The position numbers were made by a program, and so were the translations under genes. From Streptomyces sp. CBMA291 (GTDB lineage Bacteria; Actinomycetota; Actinomycetes; Streptomycetales; Streptomycetaceae), in NCBI RefSeq assembly GCF_014596525.1, contig NZ_MSJP01000063.1, positions 1 through 64,000 of the forward strand: a stretch of DNA of 64,000 nt, written 5' to 3'. The stretch's first letter is position 1, and the number at the start of each line of letters is the position of its first letter. The notes beneath the pieces are model-generated. The model made no database searches, was not told the DNA's origin, and worked only from the letters and a program-made list of their open reading frames with translations. Shown one piece after another: positions 16,515 to 26,340 of this stretch.

Positions 16515-18089
16515 TCAGCATTCGTCCTCGATCGTCCGGGCCCGGCCCGCCAGGGTGCCGACGATCATCTGGGGGATCAGCAGACCGCCCATCAGGGCGA
16601 TCGGTATGCCCCAGCCGCCGCTGTGCTGGTAGAGCACGCCGACGAGGAGGGGGCCGGGGATGGAGATCAGATAGCCCACGCTCTGGGCGAAGGCGGAGAG
16701 CCGGACGACACCGGCGCCGGTGCGCGAGCGCAGGCCGATCATGGTGAGGGCGAGCGGGAAGGCGCAGTTGGAGACGCCGAGGAGCACGGCCCAGACCCAG
16801 GCTCCGCCGGCCGGGGCCAGGAGGAGCCCGGTGTAGCCGGTGAGTCCGCACAGGCCGAGGGTGACGACGATCGGTCCCTGGGTCCTCAGCCGGGTCGCGA
16901 GCCGGGGGATCACGAAGGCGAGCGGGACGCCCATGACCATGGTGACGGCGAGGAGCACGCCCGCGGTGGAGGCGGTGACGCCCGCGTCGCGGAAGATCTG
17001 CGGCAGCCAGCCCAGGGTGATGTAGGCGCCGGTGGACTGGAGGCCGAAGAACACGGCGAGGGCCCAGGCGGTACGGCTGCGGCTGACGCGCGGGGCGGCG
17101 GCGAGGTCCACGACCGGGGCGGCCCCACTGGACCCATCAGCCCTGTCAGCCCCGTCAGTCCTGTCAGCCCCGTCAGTCCTGTCAGTCTTACTGACCTCAC
17201 TGGCCCCACCACTCGCACTGGTCCCACTGATCGCACCCGTCACACCGCCCCCGCCGCCGGTGTTCCGGTCGCGTGCGAGCAGGGCCCAGGGCACGACCGC
17301 GAGGGCCGCGAGGCCCGCCCAGACGCCGAGTCCGAGGCGCCAGTCACCGCCGAGGGCCTTGGTCAGGGGCACGGTCGCGGCGGCGGCGAGGGAGGTGCCG
17401 ACGGCGAGCGCCATGGAGTAGAGGCCGGTCATGGTGCCGACGCGGTCGGGGAAGTACCGCTTGACGATGACGGGCATCAGGACATTGCTGACGGCGATGC
17501 CCATGAGCGCGAGGGCGCTGGCGGCCATGAAGACGGCGGTGCCACCGGCGAAGGGGCGCAGGGCGAGCCCGGCGCAGATCGCGGCCATGCCCGCGCAGAG
17601 GACGGCGGCGGGCCCGAAGCGGCGGGCGAGGCGCGGTGCGGCGGTGCCGAAGATCGCGAAGCAGAGCGAGGGCACGGAGGTGAGGAGCCCGGCGAGGCTG
17701 CCGCTCATGTGCAGATCCGTGCGGACCTCTTCGAGGAGGGCGCCGAGGCTGGGGATGGCGGGGCGCAGGTTCAGCGCGGCGAGGACGAGGCCGACGGTGA
17801 CGAGGGCGGTGGTCCAGCTGCGCGCCGTACCGGACGAGCCGGAAGCCGAGGTGGCCGCGCCGGAAGCCTCACCGGGCCTTCCGGAGGCCGTACCGGACAA
17901 GGCGGAAGCCGTACCGGACAAGGCGGAGGACGTACCGGACGAGCCGGAAGCCGAGGTGGACCGCGTCGTCCGGCCGGTCGGCACGACCGGTCCGGTCGTG
18001 TCGGTCGTCGTGGCCCTCGCCGGGCCGTTCGTGGTGGGGTTCTCGGTCGGGTGTGGGGTGGGGTGGAGGGTCTTCGGCTCGTCTGGCAT
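16515..18089 (-). CDS. CynX/NimT-family MFS transporter
   Basis: A 524-residue major facilitator with about 12 membrane helices (roughly 95-515) and an unusually long, low-complexity N terminus of about 90 residues made of SG/TAS repeats (SALSGTAS, twice). The central cytoplasmic loop (about 275-325) contains a second repeat, (T/A)DGADR. CynX/NimT relatives move cyanate, nitroimidazoles or other small molecules. The transported compound is unknown. It is divergent from a GntR/FadR regulator with a palindrome between the two, so it is probably controlled by that regulator. ATG at 18089; the repeats do not resemble the rest of the family and are probably disordered. Confidence 0.85.
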   Translation of the reverse strand: MPDEPKTLHPTPHPTENPTTNGPARATTTDTTGPVVPTGRTTRSTSASGSSGTSSALSGTASALSGTASGRPGEASGAATSASGSSGTARSWTTALVTVGLVLAALNLRPAIPSLGALLEEVRTDLHMSGSLAGLLTSVPSLCFAIFGTAAPRLARRFGPAAVLCAGMAAICAGLALRPFAGGTAVFMAASALALMGIAVSNVLMPVIVKRYFPDRVGTMTGLYSMALAVGTSLAAAATVPLTKALGGDWRLGLGVWAGLAALAVVPWALLARDRNTGGGGGVTGAISGTSASGGASEVSKTDRTDGADRTDGADRADGSSGAAPVVDLAAAPRVSRSRTAWALAVFFGLQSTGAYITLGWLPQIFRDAGVTASTAGVLLAVTMVMGVPLAFVIPRLATRLRTQGPIVVTLGLCGLTGYTGLLLAPAGGAWVWAVLLGVSNCAFPLALTMIGLRSRTGAGVVRLSAFAQSVGYLISIPGPLLVGVLYQHSGGWGIPIALMGGLLIPQMIVGTLAGRARTIEDEC

Positions 18090-18102
18090 GAGGCCATCAT
18101 AG

Positions 18103-18117
18103 AATCATGGGATGATT
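18103..18117. promoter_or_regulatory. Perfect inverted repeat, likely GntR-type operator
   Basis: AATCAT, three Gs, then ATGATT: a perfect 6-3-6 palindrome, strikingly AT-rich for this genome. It lies 14 bases upstream of the transporter start and 35 bases upstream of the regulator start. A FadR/GntR protein bound here could repress both genes. Confidence 0.6.
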
Positions 18118-18151
18118 GGTTGTTCCCTCCGTCAGACATGGGAAGGTGCTC

Positions 18152-18895
18152 ATGCCCCTCGGCTCTCCCCGGCGCGCGTGTCTCTCCGATCAGGTGATCG
18201 CCGAGCTGCGGAACCAGATCACCTCCGGCGAGTGGCCGGTGGGTTCGCGCATCCCGACCGAACCCGAGTTGGTCGAACAGCTGGGGGTGGCCCGCAACAC
18301 CGTCCGTGAGGCGGTGCGGGCGCTCGCCCACAACGGGCTGCTCGACATCCGGCAGGGCTCGGGGACGTATGTCGTCGCCACCAGCGAGCTGTCGGGCGTC
18401 ATGCACCGGCGCTTCGCCGACTCCGACCCCCGGCACGTGGCCGAGCTGCGCTCGACCCTCGAATCGGCCGCCGCGCGGTTCGCGGCGGGGCGGCGCACCG
18501 AGCGGGATCTGAAGCAGCTCGACGCGCTTCTCGTACGACGGGACGAGGCCTGGGAGTCCGGGGACGCCGAGCTGTTCGTGACCACGGACGCGGCCTTCCA
18601 CCACGCGGTCGTCGTCGCCTCGGGCAACGAGGTGCTCGTCGAGCTCTACGCCGACCTGGGCGATCTGCTGCGGGAGTGGCTGCGTGACGACGTGGGGCGG
18701 GTGCTCGGCCCCGAGGCCGCCATGGACCACACGCGTCTCGTGGAGGCGATCCGGGAGGGCGACGCCGAGCTGGCGGGCACCGAGGCGGCCGGTTATCCCT
18801 ACGCGTGCCTCAGGAGCCCCGTACCGGAGCCGGAGGCAGGGCCGCAGGCAGGGCCGGAGCCGGGGACGGTGGACGGTCCGCCGGCTGGTGGGTGA
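18152..18895 (+). CDS. GntR/FadR-family transcriptional regulator
   Basis: A 247-residue repressor-type protein. The N-terminal winged helix (about 10-75) has SDQVIAELRNQITSGEWPVGSRIPTE and LGVARNTVREAVRAL. The FCD-type ligand domain (about 95-215) has the usual metal-site pattern with D/H residues (for example TTDAAFHHAVV and MDHTRLVEAI). The last 30 residues are a proline/glycine tail. The ATG at 18152 has GGAAGG upstream. It is divergent from the CynX-type transporter and probably senses its substrate. Its 3' end overlaps the convergent secreted-protein gene by 86 bases. Confidence 0.88.
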   Translation: MPLGSPRRACLSDQVIAELRNQITSGEWPVGSRIPTEPELVEQLGVARNTVREAVRALAHNGLLDIRQGSGTYVVATSELSGVMHRRFADSDPRHVAELRSTLESAAARFAAGRRTERDLKQLDALLVRRDEAWESGDAELFVTTDAAFHHAVVVASGNEVLVELYADLGDLLREWLRDDVGRVLGPEAAMDHTRLVEAIREGDAELAGTEAAGYPYACLRSPVPEPEAGPQAGPEPGTVDGPPAGG

Positions 18896-19259
18896 TCCAG
18901 GCCGACCTGACTTCCTTCCAGCAGCGCCCGCCGAGCTGCGCGTAGTCGGCGGGGGCGACCTCCACGGGGGCGCTGTCGGCGTCGACGTCCCACCAGCGCT
19001 CGCACTCGACGTGGAGGCGGACGCGGTCGGCGAGCGGGTAGGGGTTCTGGCAGTACGCGGTGACCCGTGAGCCCTGGACGAGGGTGCGGCAGGAGGCGCC
19101 GAAGTCCTCCGTTTCCCCGCTCGTCCTGCTGGTGGCGGGGAGGTCTTCCGCCGGGCCGGGCGAGGCCCTGACCTCGGCGGAGACGGCTATCGCGGTGAAC
19201 AGGACGGCGGCGGAGACGAACACGCCGAGCCCCTGCCGTCCTCGTCCGGTCGCGCGCAT
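18810..19259 (-). CDS. Secreted hypothetical protein
   Basis: A 149-residue exported protein. A signal peptide spans about 1-31 (basic start, hydrophobic VFVSAAVLFTAIAVSA, then RASP). The mature part has three or four cysteines (CRTLVQG, AYC, HVECERWW, GGRCWKE) that could form disulphides, and ends in a proline/alanine tail. A very strong site, GGGAGGAGG, precedes the ATG. No family recognised. The last 86 bases overlap the 3' end of the regulator gene on the other strand. The tail region is low complexity, so the final residues may be variable between strains. Confidence 0.68.
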   Translation of the reverse strand: MRATGRGRQGLGVFVSAAVLFTAIAVSAEVRASPGPAEDLPATSRTSGETEDFGASCRTLVQGSRVTAYCQNPYPLADRVRLHVECERWWDVDADSAPVEVAPADYAQLGGRCWKEVRSAWITHQPADRPPSPAPALPAALPPAPVRGS

Positions 19260-19363
19260 GTCCGTACCTCCTCCCCGCCCGTAGCAGGAGTCCTTCACGC
19301 TCTGCACCAGTCTGGGGCGGTTCGGGCTACTTTTCGAGTCGGGCAGGAGTTGCGGAACGACGA

Positions 19364-19400
19364 GGGCCGTGTGCCGCCCGGTGGGGCGGGCACACGGCCC
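19364..19400 (-). terminator. Hairpin downstream of fabI
   Basis: GGGCCGTGTGCC..GCCC pairs with GGGCGGGCACACGGCCC with one bulged base, followed on the minus strand by TCG. It lies 70 bases beyond the fabI stop and probably ends the fabG-fabI transcript. Confidence 0.6.
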
Positions 19401-19471
19401 TTCGGCCGTCACGGAGACGTGACGGGGGCGCGAGGGGATCGCGCCGGTCGAGCGAGGTGACGGGAGAGGCG

Positions 19472-20248
19472 TCAGGCGCCGATCGCGTGCAGACCGCCGT
19501 CGACGTGGATGATCTCGCCGGTGGTCTTCGGGAACCAGTCGGAGAGCAGCGCCACGATGCCGCGGCCGGCCGGCTCCGGGTCGGAGAGGGTCCACGCCAG
19601 CGGGGAGCGGTCGTCCCAGACCTTGGCCAGCTCGTCGAAGCCCGGGATGGACTTCGCGGCCATCGAGCCCAGCGGGCCCGCCGAGATCAGGTTGCAGCGG
19701 ATGTTCTGCTTGCCGAGGTCACGGGCCATGTAGCGGCTGGTGGCCTCAAGGGCGGCCTTGGTCGGGCCCATCCAGTCGTACTGCGGCCAGGCGTACTGCG
19801 CGTCGAAGGTGAGGCCGACGACGGAGCCGCCCTCGGTCATCAGCGGCAGCAGCGCCATCGTCAGCGACTTCAGCGAGAAGGCCGAGACGTGCATCGCGGT
19901 GGCGACCGACTCGAACGGCGTGTTGAGGAAGTTGCCGCCGAGCGCGTCCTGCGGGGCGAAGCCGATCGAGTGCACGACGCCGTCGAGACGGTCGCCGAAC
20001 TGCTCGCGGACCTGGCCCTCCAGACGGGCGAGGTGCTCGTCGTTGGAGACGTCGAGCTCAAGGACCTTGACGTTCTCGGGCCTGGGAAGCTTCTTGGCGA
20101 TGCGCTCCGTCAGCGACGGCCGGGGCCAGGCGGTGAGGATGATCTCCGCACCCTGCTCCTGGGCCAGCTTCGCGGTGTGGAAGGCGATGGAGGACTCCAT
20201 CAGCACACCCGTGATCAGGATGCGCTTGCCCTCGAGAATTCCGCTCAT
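19472..20248 (-). CDS. fabI: Enoyl-[acyl-carrier-protein] reductase (NADH)
   Basis: A 258-residue enzyme that performs the last reduction in each cycle of type II fatty-acid synthesis. It is of the FabI/InhA kind: LITGVLMESSIAFHTAKLA (11-29) at the cofactor site, SIGFAPQDALGG, and the catalytic pair Tyr157 and Lys164 in QYAWPQYDWMGPTK. The numbering is almost that of mycobacterial InhA (Y158/K165). It lies five bases downstream of fabG and is cotranscribed with it, as in other Streptomyces. Confidence 0.96.
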   Translation of the reverse strand: MSGILEGKRILITGVLMESSIAFHTAKLAQEQGAEIILTAWPRPSLTERIAKKLPRPENVKVLELDVSNDEHLARLEGQVREQFGDRLDGVVHSIGFAPQDALGGNFLNTPFESVATAMHVSAFSLKSLTMALLPLMTEGGSVVGLTFDAQYAWPQYDWMGPTKAALEATSRYMARDLGKQNIRCNLISAGPLGSMAAKSIPGFDELAKVWDDRSPLAWTLSDPEPAGRGIVALLSDWFPKTTGEIIHVDGGLHAIGA

Positions 20249-20253
20249 GGTGA

Positions 20254-20958
20254 TCAGTGACCCATGCCCAATCCGCCGTCAACCGGGATGACGGCTCCAG
20301 TGATGTACGAGGCTTCGTCCGAGGAGAGGAACTTCACCGCGGCGGCGATCTCCTCGGGCTGCGCGTAACGGCCCAGCGGCACCTGCGAGACGATGCCCGC
20401 GCGCTGCTCGTCGGTGAGCACCGCGGTCATGTCGGTGTCGACGAAGCCGGGGGCGACGACGTTGAAGGTGATGTTGCGGGAGCCCAGCTCACGCGCGAGG
20501 GAGCGGGCGAAGCCGACCAGGCCGGCCTTGGAGGCGGCGTAGTTGGCCTGGCCCGCCGAGCCGAGCAGACCGACGACCGAGGAGATCAGGACGACGCGGC
20601 CCTTCTTGGCCCGCAGCATCCCGCGGTTGGCGCGCTTGACGACCCGGAAGGTGCCGGTGAGGTTGGTGTCGAGGACGGAGGTGAAGTCCTCCTCGGACAT
20701 GCGCATGAGGAGCTGGTCCTTCGTCACGCCGGCGTTGGCCACGAGGACCTCGACCGGACCGTGCGTCTCCTCGATCTCCTTGTACGCCCGGTCCACCTGC
20801 TCGCCATCGGTGATGTCGCACTGCACCGCGAGGAAGCCCTCCGGCGGCTCGCCGGAGCGGTACGTGATCGCGACCTTGTCGCCGGCCTCGGCGAACGCGC
20901 GGGCGATGGCGAGGCCGATGCCCCGGTTTCCTCCGGTGACGAGAACCGAGCGGCTCAA
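20254..20958 (-). CDS. fabG: 3-oxoacyl-[acyl-carrier-protein] reductase
   Basis: A 234-residue short-chain dehydrogenase that reduces 3-ketoacyl-ACP with NADPH. It has the TGGNRGIG cofactor loop (8-15), NAG at 75-77, and the catalytic Ser126/127, Tyr140 and Lys144. The TTG at 20958 is used because AGGGTGAT lies just upstream and the protein then begins at the first beta strand; the upstream open frame (to 21153) shows no homology. Directly upstream of fabI with a five-base gap, forming a two-gene fatty-acid operon. Confidence 0.94.
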   Translation of the reverse strand: MSRSVLVTGGNRGIGLAIARAFAEAGDKVAITYRSGEPPEGFLAVQCDITDGEQVDRAYKEIEETHGPVEVLVANAGVTKDQLLMRMSEEDFTSVLDTNLTGTFRVVKRANRGMLRAKKGRVVLISSVVGLLGSAGQANYAASKAGLVGFARSLARELGSRNITFNVVAPGFVDTDMTAVLTDEQRAGIVSQVPLGRYAQPEEIAAAVKFLSSDEASYITGAVIPVDGGLGMGH

Positions 20959-21367
20959 CGGATCACCCTTTCGATAGCGGTCTGAACACCGAAAATCTAT
21001 CGGGCCGGTGCGCCATACAGAGAATCGGGCCCCGACAGCGCGTCGGGGCCGACCCTGTCGGATCCCTACACATGGCCGGGCTTCCGCACCCGTTCCGACA
21101 AAGCCGCGAGCCCGCTCTTGTGGGCCCTCGACGGGGACGGGACGGCCCCGCATTCAGCTCGTTCCGATGGCGCCCGGTGCCGGGCGCGGGCGCGCGGGCC
21201 CGGCGTGCGCCTGGAGTGGACAGTGTGCCCTTCGACAACCCGGCGGCGCACGGGCGCGCGGGAACAAGGGAGTCCGCTCCCCCGGCTCCGGGCGCTCTTC
21301 CTTTCTCCCCCGCCCGGCGGCGGGCCGCATGATTCACTGCGGACACCAATCGAGAAGGGGAGACTTC
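20959..21367. other. Divergent intergenic region fabG / tldD
   Basis: 409 bases that should hold the promoters of the fabG-fabI operon (left) and of tldD (right). A perfect 9-bp hairpin GGCCCCGAC/GTCGGGGCC lies at 21028-21050. No conserved small gene is evident, although several frames are open by chance. AAGGGGAG just before 21368 is the ribosome-binding site of tldD. Confidence 0.5.
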
Positions 21368-22867
<1,500 letters not shown>

Positions 22868-22891
<24 letters not shown>

Positions 22892-22979
22892 GCGTCAGCC
22901 GCGTGATCCGCCGGGGGTCCGGGGGCCGTCCCCCGGGCAAGCACAGTCTCAACACGACGCAGGAGGCCGGGCGATGAGC
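22868..22979 (+). repeat. Duplicated tldD/pmbA junction with inserted palindrome
   Basis: A 26-base block (ACGACGCAGG, then AGGCCGGGCG, then ATGAGC) occurs identically at 22868-22893 and 22954-22979. It holds the end of tldD, a ribosome-binding site and a start codon. The 60 bases between contain a CCGGGGG..CCCCCGG palindrome (about 22911-22936). The first ATG (22888) opens a 29-residue frame that ends in LNTTQEAGR, the same nine residues that end TldD, and stops at the pmbA start. This looks like a partial duplication that separated two formerly overlapping genes. Confidence 0.85.
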
Positions 22980-24365
22980 CGTGTCAGCAAGCCGTACGAG
23001 ATCGTCGAGCGGGCTCTCGAACTGTCCCGGGCCGACGGGTGTGTCGTCATCGCCGACGAGGAGTCCTCGGCCAATCTGCGCTGGGCGGGCAACGCCCTCA
23101 CCACCAACGGCGTCACCCGGGGCCGGACGCTGACGGTCGTCGCGACCGTCGACGGCGCCCGGGGCACCGCCTCCGGGGTGGTCTCCCGGTCCGCCGTGAC
23201 CGCCGAGGACCTGGAGCCGCTGGTGCGGGCGGCCGAGGAGGCCGCGCGGGCGGCGGGGCCCGCCGAGGACGCCCAGCCGCTGGTGACCGGGGTGCCGTCG
23301 TCGCCCGACTTCACGGACGCCCCGGTGGAGACCTCCTCCGCCGTGTTCGCGGACTTCGCCCCGGCGCTCGGCGAGGCCTTCTCCCGCGCCCGTGCGGGCG
23401 GCCGTGAGCTGTACGGCTTCGCCAACCACGAGCTGACCTCCACCTATCTGGGGACGTCGACGGGGCTGCGGCTCCGCCACGACCAGCCGAACGGCACCCT
23501 GGAGCTGAACGCGAAGTCCCCCGACCGTACGCGCTCCGCCTGGGCGGGGCGGTCCACCCGGGACTTCAAGGACGTCGACCCGGCCGTGCTCGACGCGGAG
23601 CTGGCGACCCGGCTCGGCTGGGCGGAGCGCCGGATCGAGCTGCCCGCCGGGCGGTACGAGACGCTGCTGCCGCCGACGGCCGTGGCCGACCTGCTGATCT
23701 ACCAGCTGTGGTCGTCGGTGGCCCGGGACGCGGTGGAGGGCCGTACGGTCTTCTCCAAGCCCGGCGGCGGGACCCGGCTCGGCGAGACGCTTTCGCCGCT
23801 GCCGCTGACCCTGCGCAGCGACCCGAACGAGCCGGGCCTGGAGTCGGCGCCGTTCGTGATCGCGCACTCCTCCGGCGACGACTCGTCCGTCTTCGACAAC
23901 GGGCTGCCGATCGCCCCGGTGGACTGGGTGCGGGAGGGGCGCCTTGAGCACCTGGTCACCACCCGGCACTCGGCGGGGCTTACTCGGTTGCCCGTGGCGC
24001 CGGGAGCGGGGAACCTGATCCTGGACGGCGGCGGCGAGCGGTCCCTGGAGGAGATGGTGGCCTCCACGGAGCGCGGGCTGCTGCTGACCTGCCTCTGGTA
24101 CATCCGCGAGGTCGACCCGGCGACGCTGCTGCTCACGGGGCTGACCCGGGACGGCGTCTATCTCGTCGAGAACGGCGAGGTGGTCGGCGAGGTGAACAAC
24201 TTCCGGTTCAACGAGTCGCCGGTGGACCTGCTGTCGCGGGCCTCCGAGGCGGGCCGGACGGAGAAGACGCTGCCGCGCGAGTGGAACGACTGGTTCACCC
24301 GGGCCGCGATGCCCGCCCTGCGGGTGCCGGACTTCAACATGAGCTCGGTCAGCAAGGGGGTCTGA
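22974..24365 (+). CDS. pmbA: TldE/PmbA-family protein
   Basis: A 463-residue partner of TldD. It has the same two-domain fold but no zinc motif, as expected of TldE subunits. The visible family blocks include GFANHELTSTYLGTSTGLRLRH-like sequence near residue 145 and the C-terminal GLLLTCLWYIREVDP and LTRDGVYLVENGEVVGEVNNFRFNESP segments. The ATG at 22974 has AGGAGG nine bases upstream, within the duplicated junction. Cotranscription with tldD is near certain from the spacing. Confidence 0.93.
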   Translation: MSRVSKPYEIVERALELSRADGCVVIADEESSANLRWAGNALTTNGVTRGRTLTVVATVDGARGTASGVVSRSAVTAEDLEPLVRAAEEAARAAGPAEDAQPLVTGVPSSPDFTDAPVETSSAVFADFAPALGEAFSRARAGGRELYGFANHELTSTYLGTSTGLRLRHDQPNGTLELNAKSPDRTRSAWAGRSTRDFKDVDPAVLDAELATRLGWAERRIELPAGRYETLLPPTAVADLLIYQLWSSVARDAVEGRTVFSKPGGGTRLGETLSPLPLTLRSDPNEPGLESAPFVIAHSSGDDSSVFDNGLPIAPVDWVREGRLEHLVTTRHSAGLTRLPVAPGAGNLILDGGGERSLEEMVASTERGLLLTCLWYIREVDPATLLLTGLTRDGVYLVENGEVVGEVNNFRFNESPVDLLSRASEAGRTEKTLPREWNDWFTRAAMPALRVPDFNMSSVSKGV

Positions 24366-24424
24366 CCCGCCTAGACTGGCCGGAACAATTCTTTCCCACC
24401 AGCATCACGAGGAGACGGACGACC

Positions 24425-25693
24425 GTGACCGACATCGTCGACGAGCTGAAGTGGCGCGGGCTCTTCGCCCAGTCCACTGACGAGGACGCCCTGCGCAAGG
24501 CTCTCGCGGACGGTCCCGTGACGTTCTATTGCGGCTTCGACCCGACCGCGGCCAGTCTCCACGTGGGGCACCTGGTGCAGGTCCTCACCGTCCGCCGGCT
24601 CCAGCAGGCCGGTCACCGGCCGCTCGCGCTGGTCGGCGGGGCCACCGGGCAGATCGGCGATCCGCGTCCGACGGCCGAGCGCACCCTGAACGACCCCGAG
24701 ACGGTCGCGAACTGGGTGAACCGGCTGCGCTCGCAGATCGAGCCGTTCCTCTCCTTCGAGGGGGAGAACGCGGCGGTCATGGTGAACAACCTGGACTGGA
24801 CCGCCGGTCTCTCGGCGATCGAGTTCCTGCGGGACATCGGCAAGCACTTCCGGGTCAACAAGATGCTGACCAAGGACTCCGTCGCCCGTCGGCTGGAGTC
24901 CGAGCAGGGCATCAGCTACACCGAGTTCAGCTACCAGCTGCTCCAGGGCATGGACTTCCTGGAGCTGTACCGCCGGTACGGCTGCACGCTCCAGCAGGGC
25001 GGCTCGGACCAGTGGGGCAACCTGGTGGCCGGTCTCGACCTGATCCACCGCCTGGAGCCGGGGGCGCAGGCGCACGCGCTCGCGACCCCGCTGATGGTCA
25101 AGGCGGACGGCACCAAGTTCGGCAAGACCGAGGGCGGGGCCGTCTGGCTGGACGCCGAGATGACGACGCCGTACGCGTTCTACCAGTTCTGGCTGAACGT
25201 GGACGACCGGGACATCTCCACGTACATGCGGATCCTGTCCTTCAAGTCCCGCGAGGAACTGGAGGAGCTGGAGCGGCAGACCGCCGAGCGGCCGCAGGCG
25301 CGCGCCGCGCAGCGGGCGCTGGCGGAGGAGCTGACCACACTGGTGCACGGCGCCGAGCAGTGCGCGGGGGTCATCGCCGCGTCGAAGGCACTGTTCGGGC
25401 AGGGCGACCTGACCGAGCTGGACGCGCCGACGCTCGCCGCCGCCCTGTCCGAGCTGCCGCACGCCAAGGTGACCGAGCTGGGCCAGGTCGTGGACCTGTT
25501 CGCCGAGGTCGGTCTGGTGGCGAGCAAGTCGGCGGCGCGGCGCACGGTGAAGGAGGGCGGGGCGTACGTGAACAACGTGAAGGTCACCGCCGAGGACGCC
25601 GAGGTGTCGGCGGACGAGCTGCTGCACGGGCGCTGGCTGGTCCTGCGACGCGGCAAGAAGAACCTGGCGGCGATCGAGTTCGCCGGCGCGTGA
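24425..25693 (+). CDS. tyrS: Tyrosyl-tRNA synthetase
   Basis: A 422-residue class I aminoacyl-tRNA synthetase that charges tRNA-Tyr. It has the HIGH-type motif HVGH (46-49), the YTEFSYQLLQG and GGSDQWGN tyrosine-site segments, the KMSKS-equivalent KFGKT near 237, and a C-terminal S4 RNA-binding domain (about 355-420). The GTG start at 24425 is preceded by GAGGAGACG. A T-box leader was looked for and not seen. The 60-base gap to pmbA may contain the promoter. Degenerate repeats follow the stop. Confidence 0.96.
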   Translation: MTDIVDELKWRGLFAQSTDEDALRKALADGPVTFYCGFDPTAASLHVGHLVQVLTVRRLQQAGHRPLALVGGATGQIGDPRPTAERTLNDPETVANWVNRLRSQIEPFLSFEGENAAVMVNNLDWTAGLSAIEFLRDIGKHFRVNKMLTKDSVARRLESEQGISYTEFSYQLLQGMDFLELYRRYGCTLQQGGSDQWGNLVAGLDLIHRLEPGAQAHALATPLMVKADGTKFGKTEGGAVWLDAEMTTPYAFYQFWLNVDDRDISTYMRILSFKSREELEELERQTAERPQARAAQRALAEELTTLVHGAEQCAGVIAASKALFGQGDLTELDAPTLAAALSELPHAKVTELGQVVDLFAEVGLVASKSAARRTVKEGGAYVNNVKVTAEDAEVSADELLHGRWLVLRRGKKNLAAIEFAGA

Positions 25694-25826
25694 GCGGGTT
25701 CGCGTAGACGGGTTCGTGGTGGGCGGGTTCGCGTATGCGGGTTCGTCCGGGCGGGTTCGCATGGACGGTTCGTCTGAGCGCGTTCGTCTGAGCGCGTTCG
25801 CGTAGACGGGTTCGTCCGGATCGGTC
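25690..25826 (+). repeat. Degenerate GGTTCG tandem repeats after tyrS
   Basis: About nine irregular copies of a unit close to GGGTTCGTC(T/C)G(A/G)GC, spaced by 13 to 17 bases, start at the tyrS stop codon and run to a hairpin at 25855-25890. No protein family matches any frame. They look like slippage-derived intergenic repeats. Confidence 0.6.
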
Positions 25827-25854
25827 CGCGCCGGTGAGCCAGTGCGCGCCGGGA

Positions 25855-25890
25855 GGCCCGGTGCTCCACCCGAGGGTGGGGTACCGGGCC
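25855..25890. terminator. Hairpin between tyrS and the GlsB-like gene
   Basis: GGCCCGGTGCTCCACCC pairs with GGGTGG..ACCGGGCC around a GAG loop, followed by TTTCG on the plus strand. It lies between convergent genes and can serve both. Confidence 0.65.
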
Positions 25891-25918
25891 TTTCGCTTCC
25901 CTGGGCGCGCCCCGGGGT

Positions 25919-26194
25919 TCAGACCCTTCGGCGGTTGCCCTTGAGCGAGACCCAGAGCATGTCGCCGACGCCGACCACGACGACGGCGCCGATCAGCTGG
26001 AGCAGATGACGGATCCAGTCGATGCCCCTGGTGTCGTTGACTCCGATCCAGGTCGCGACCGCGTTGCCGAGAACGCTGCCGATGATTCCGCACACGGTCG
26101 TCAGCCACAGCGGGATCTGCTGTTTCCCCGGCAGGATCGCCTTCGCGATCAGACCGAGGACGAATCCCACGATGATCGCCCACAACCAACCCAT
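25919..26194 (-). CDS. GlsB/YeaQ/YmgE-family membrane protein
   Basis: A 91-residue integral membrane protein with three predicted helices and the family's glycine-rich start (GWLWAIIVGFVLGLIAKAILPG). Relatives are general-stress membrane proteins of unknown mechanism; GlsB is named from its link to Gls24/Asp23 stress proteins, and such an Asp23 operon exists 16 kb away in this window. AAGGAGG lies six bases upstream of the ATG. The C terminus carries a basic KGNRRR end. Confidence 0.85.
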   Translation of the reverse strand: MGWLWAIIVGFVLGLIAKAILPGKQQIPLWLTTVCGIIGSVLGNAVATWIGVNDTRGIDWIRHLLQLIGAVVVVGVGDMLWVSLKGNRRRV

Positions 26195-26340
26195 GGTCGC
26201 CTCCTTGCTGCGCGTGTGCGCCCAGTCTCGGCCCGTCCGCCGTACGGCGCATGTCGGACTACTCCATCCGTGCCCCGGTCTCGTCGGCACGGGAGGGCGG
26301 GCGTACCGTGGAACGAGGTCCGGAACGGGGAGAGTCCGGC

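Noticed and set aside
21066..21251. A 61-codon minus-strand frame in the fabG/tldD gap.
   Set aside because: Arginine/proline-rich composition and no ribosome-binding site; it lies where promoters are expected.
24366..24424. Possible T-box leader before tyrS.
   Set aside because: The gap is only 59 bases, too short, and the T-box core is absent.
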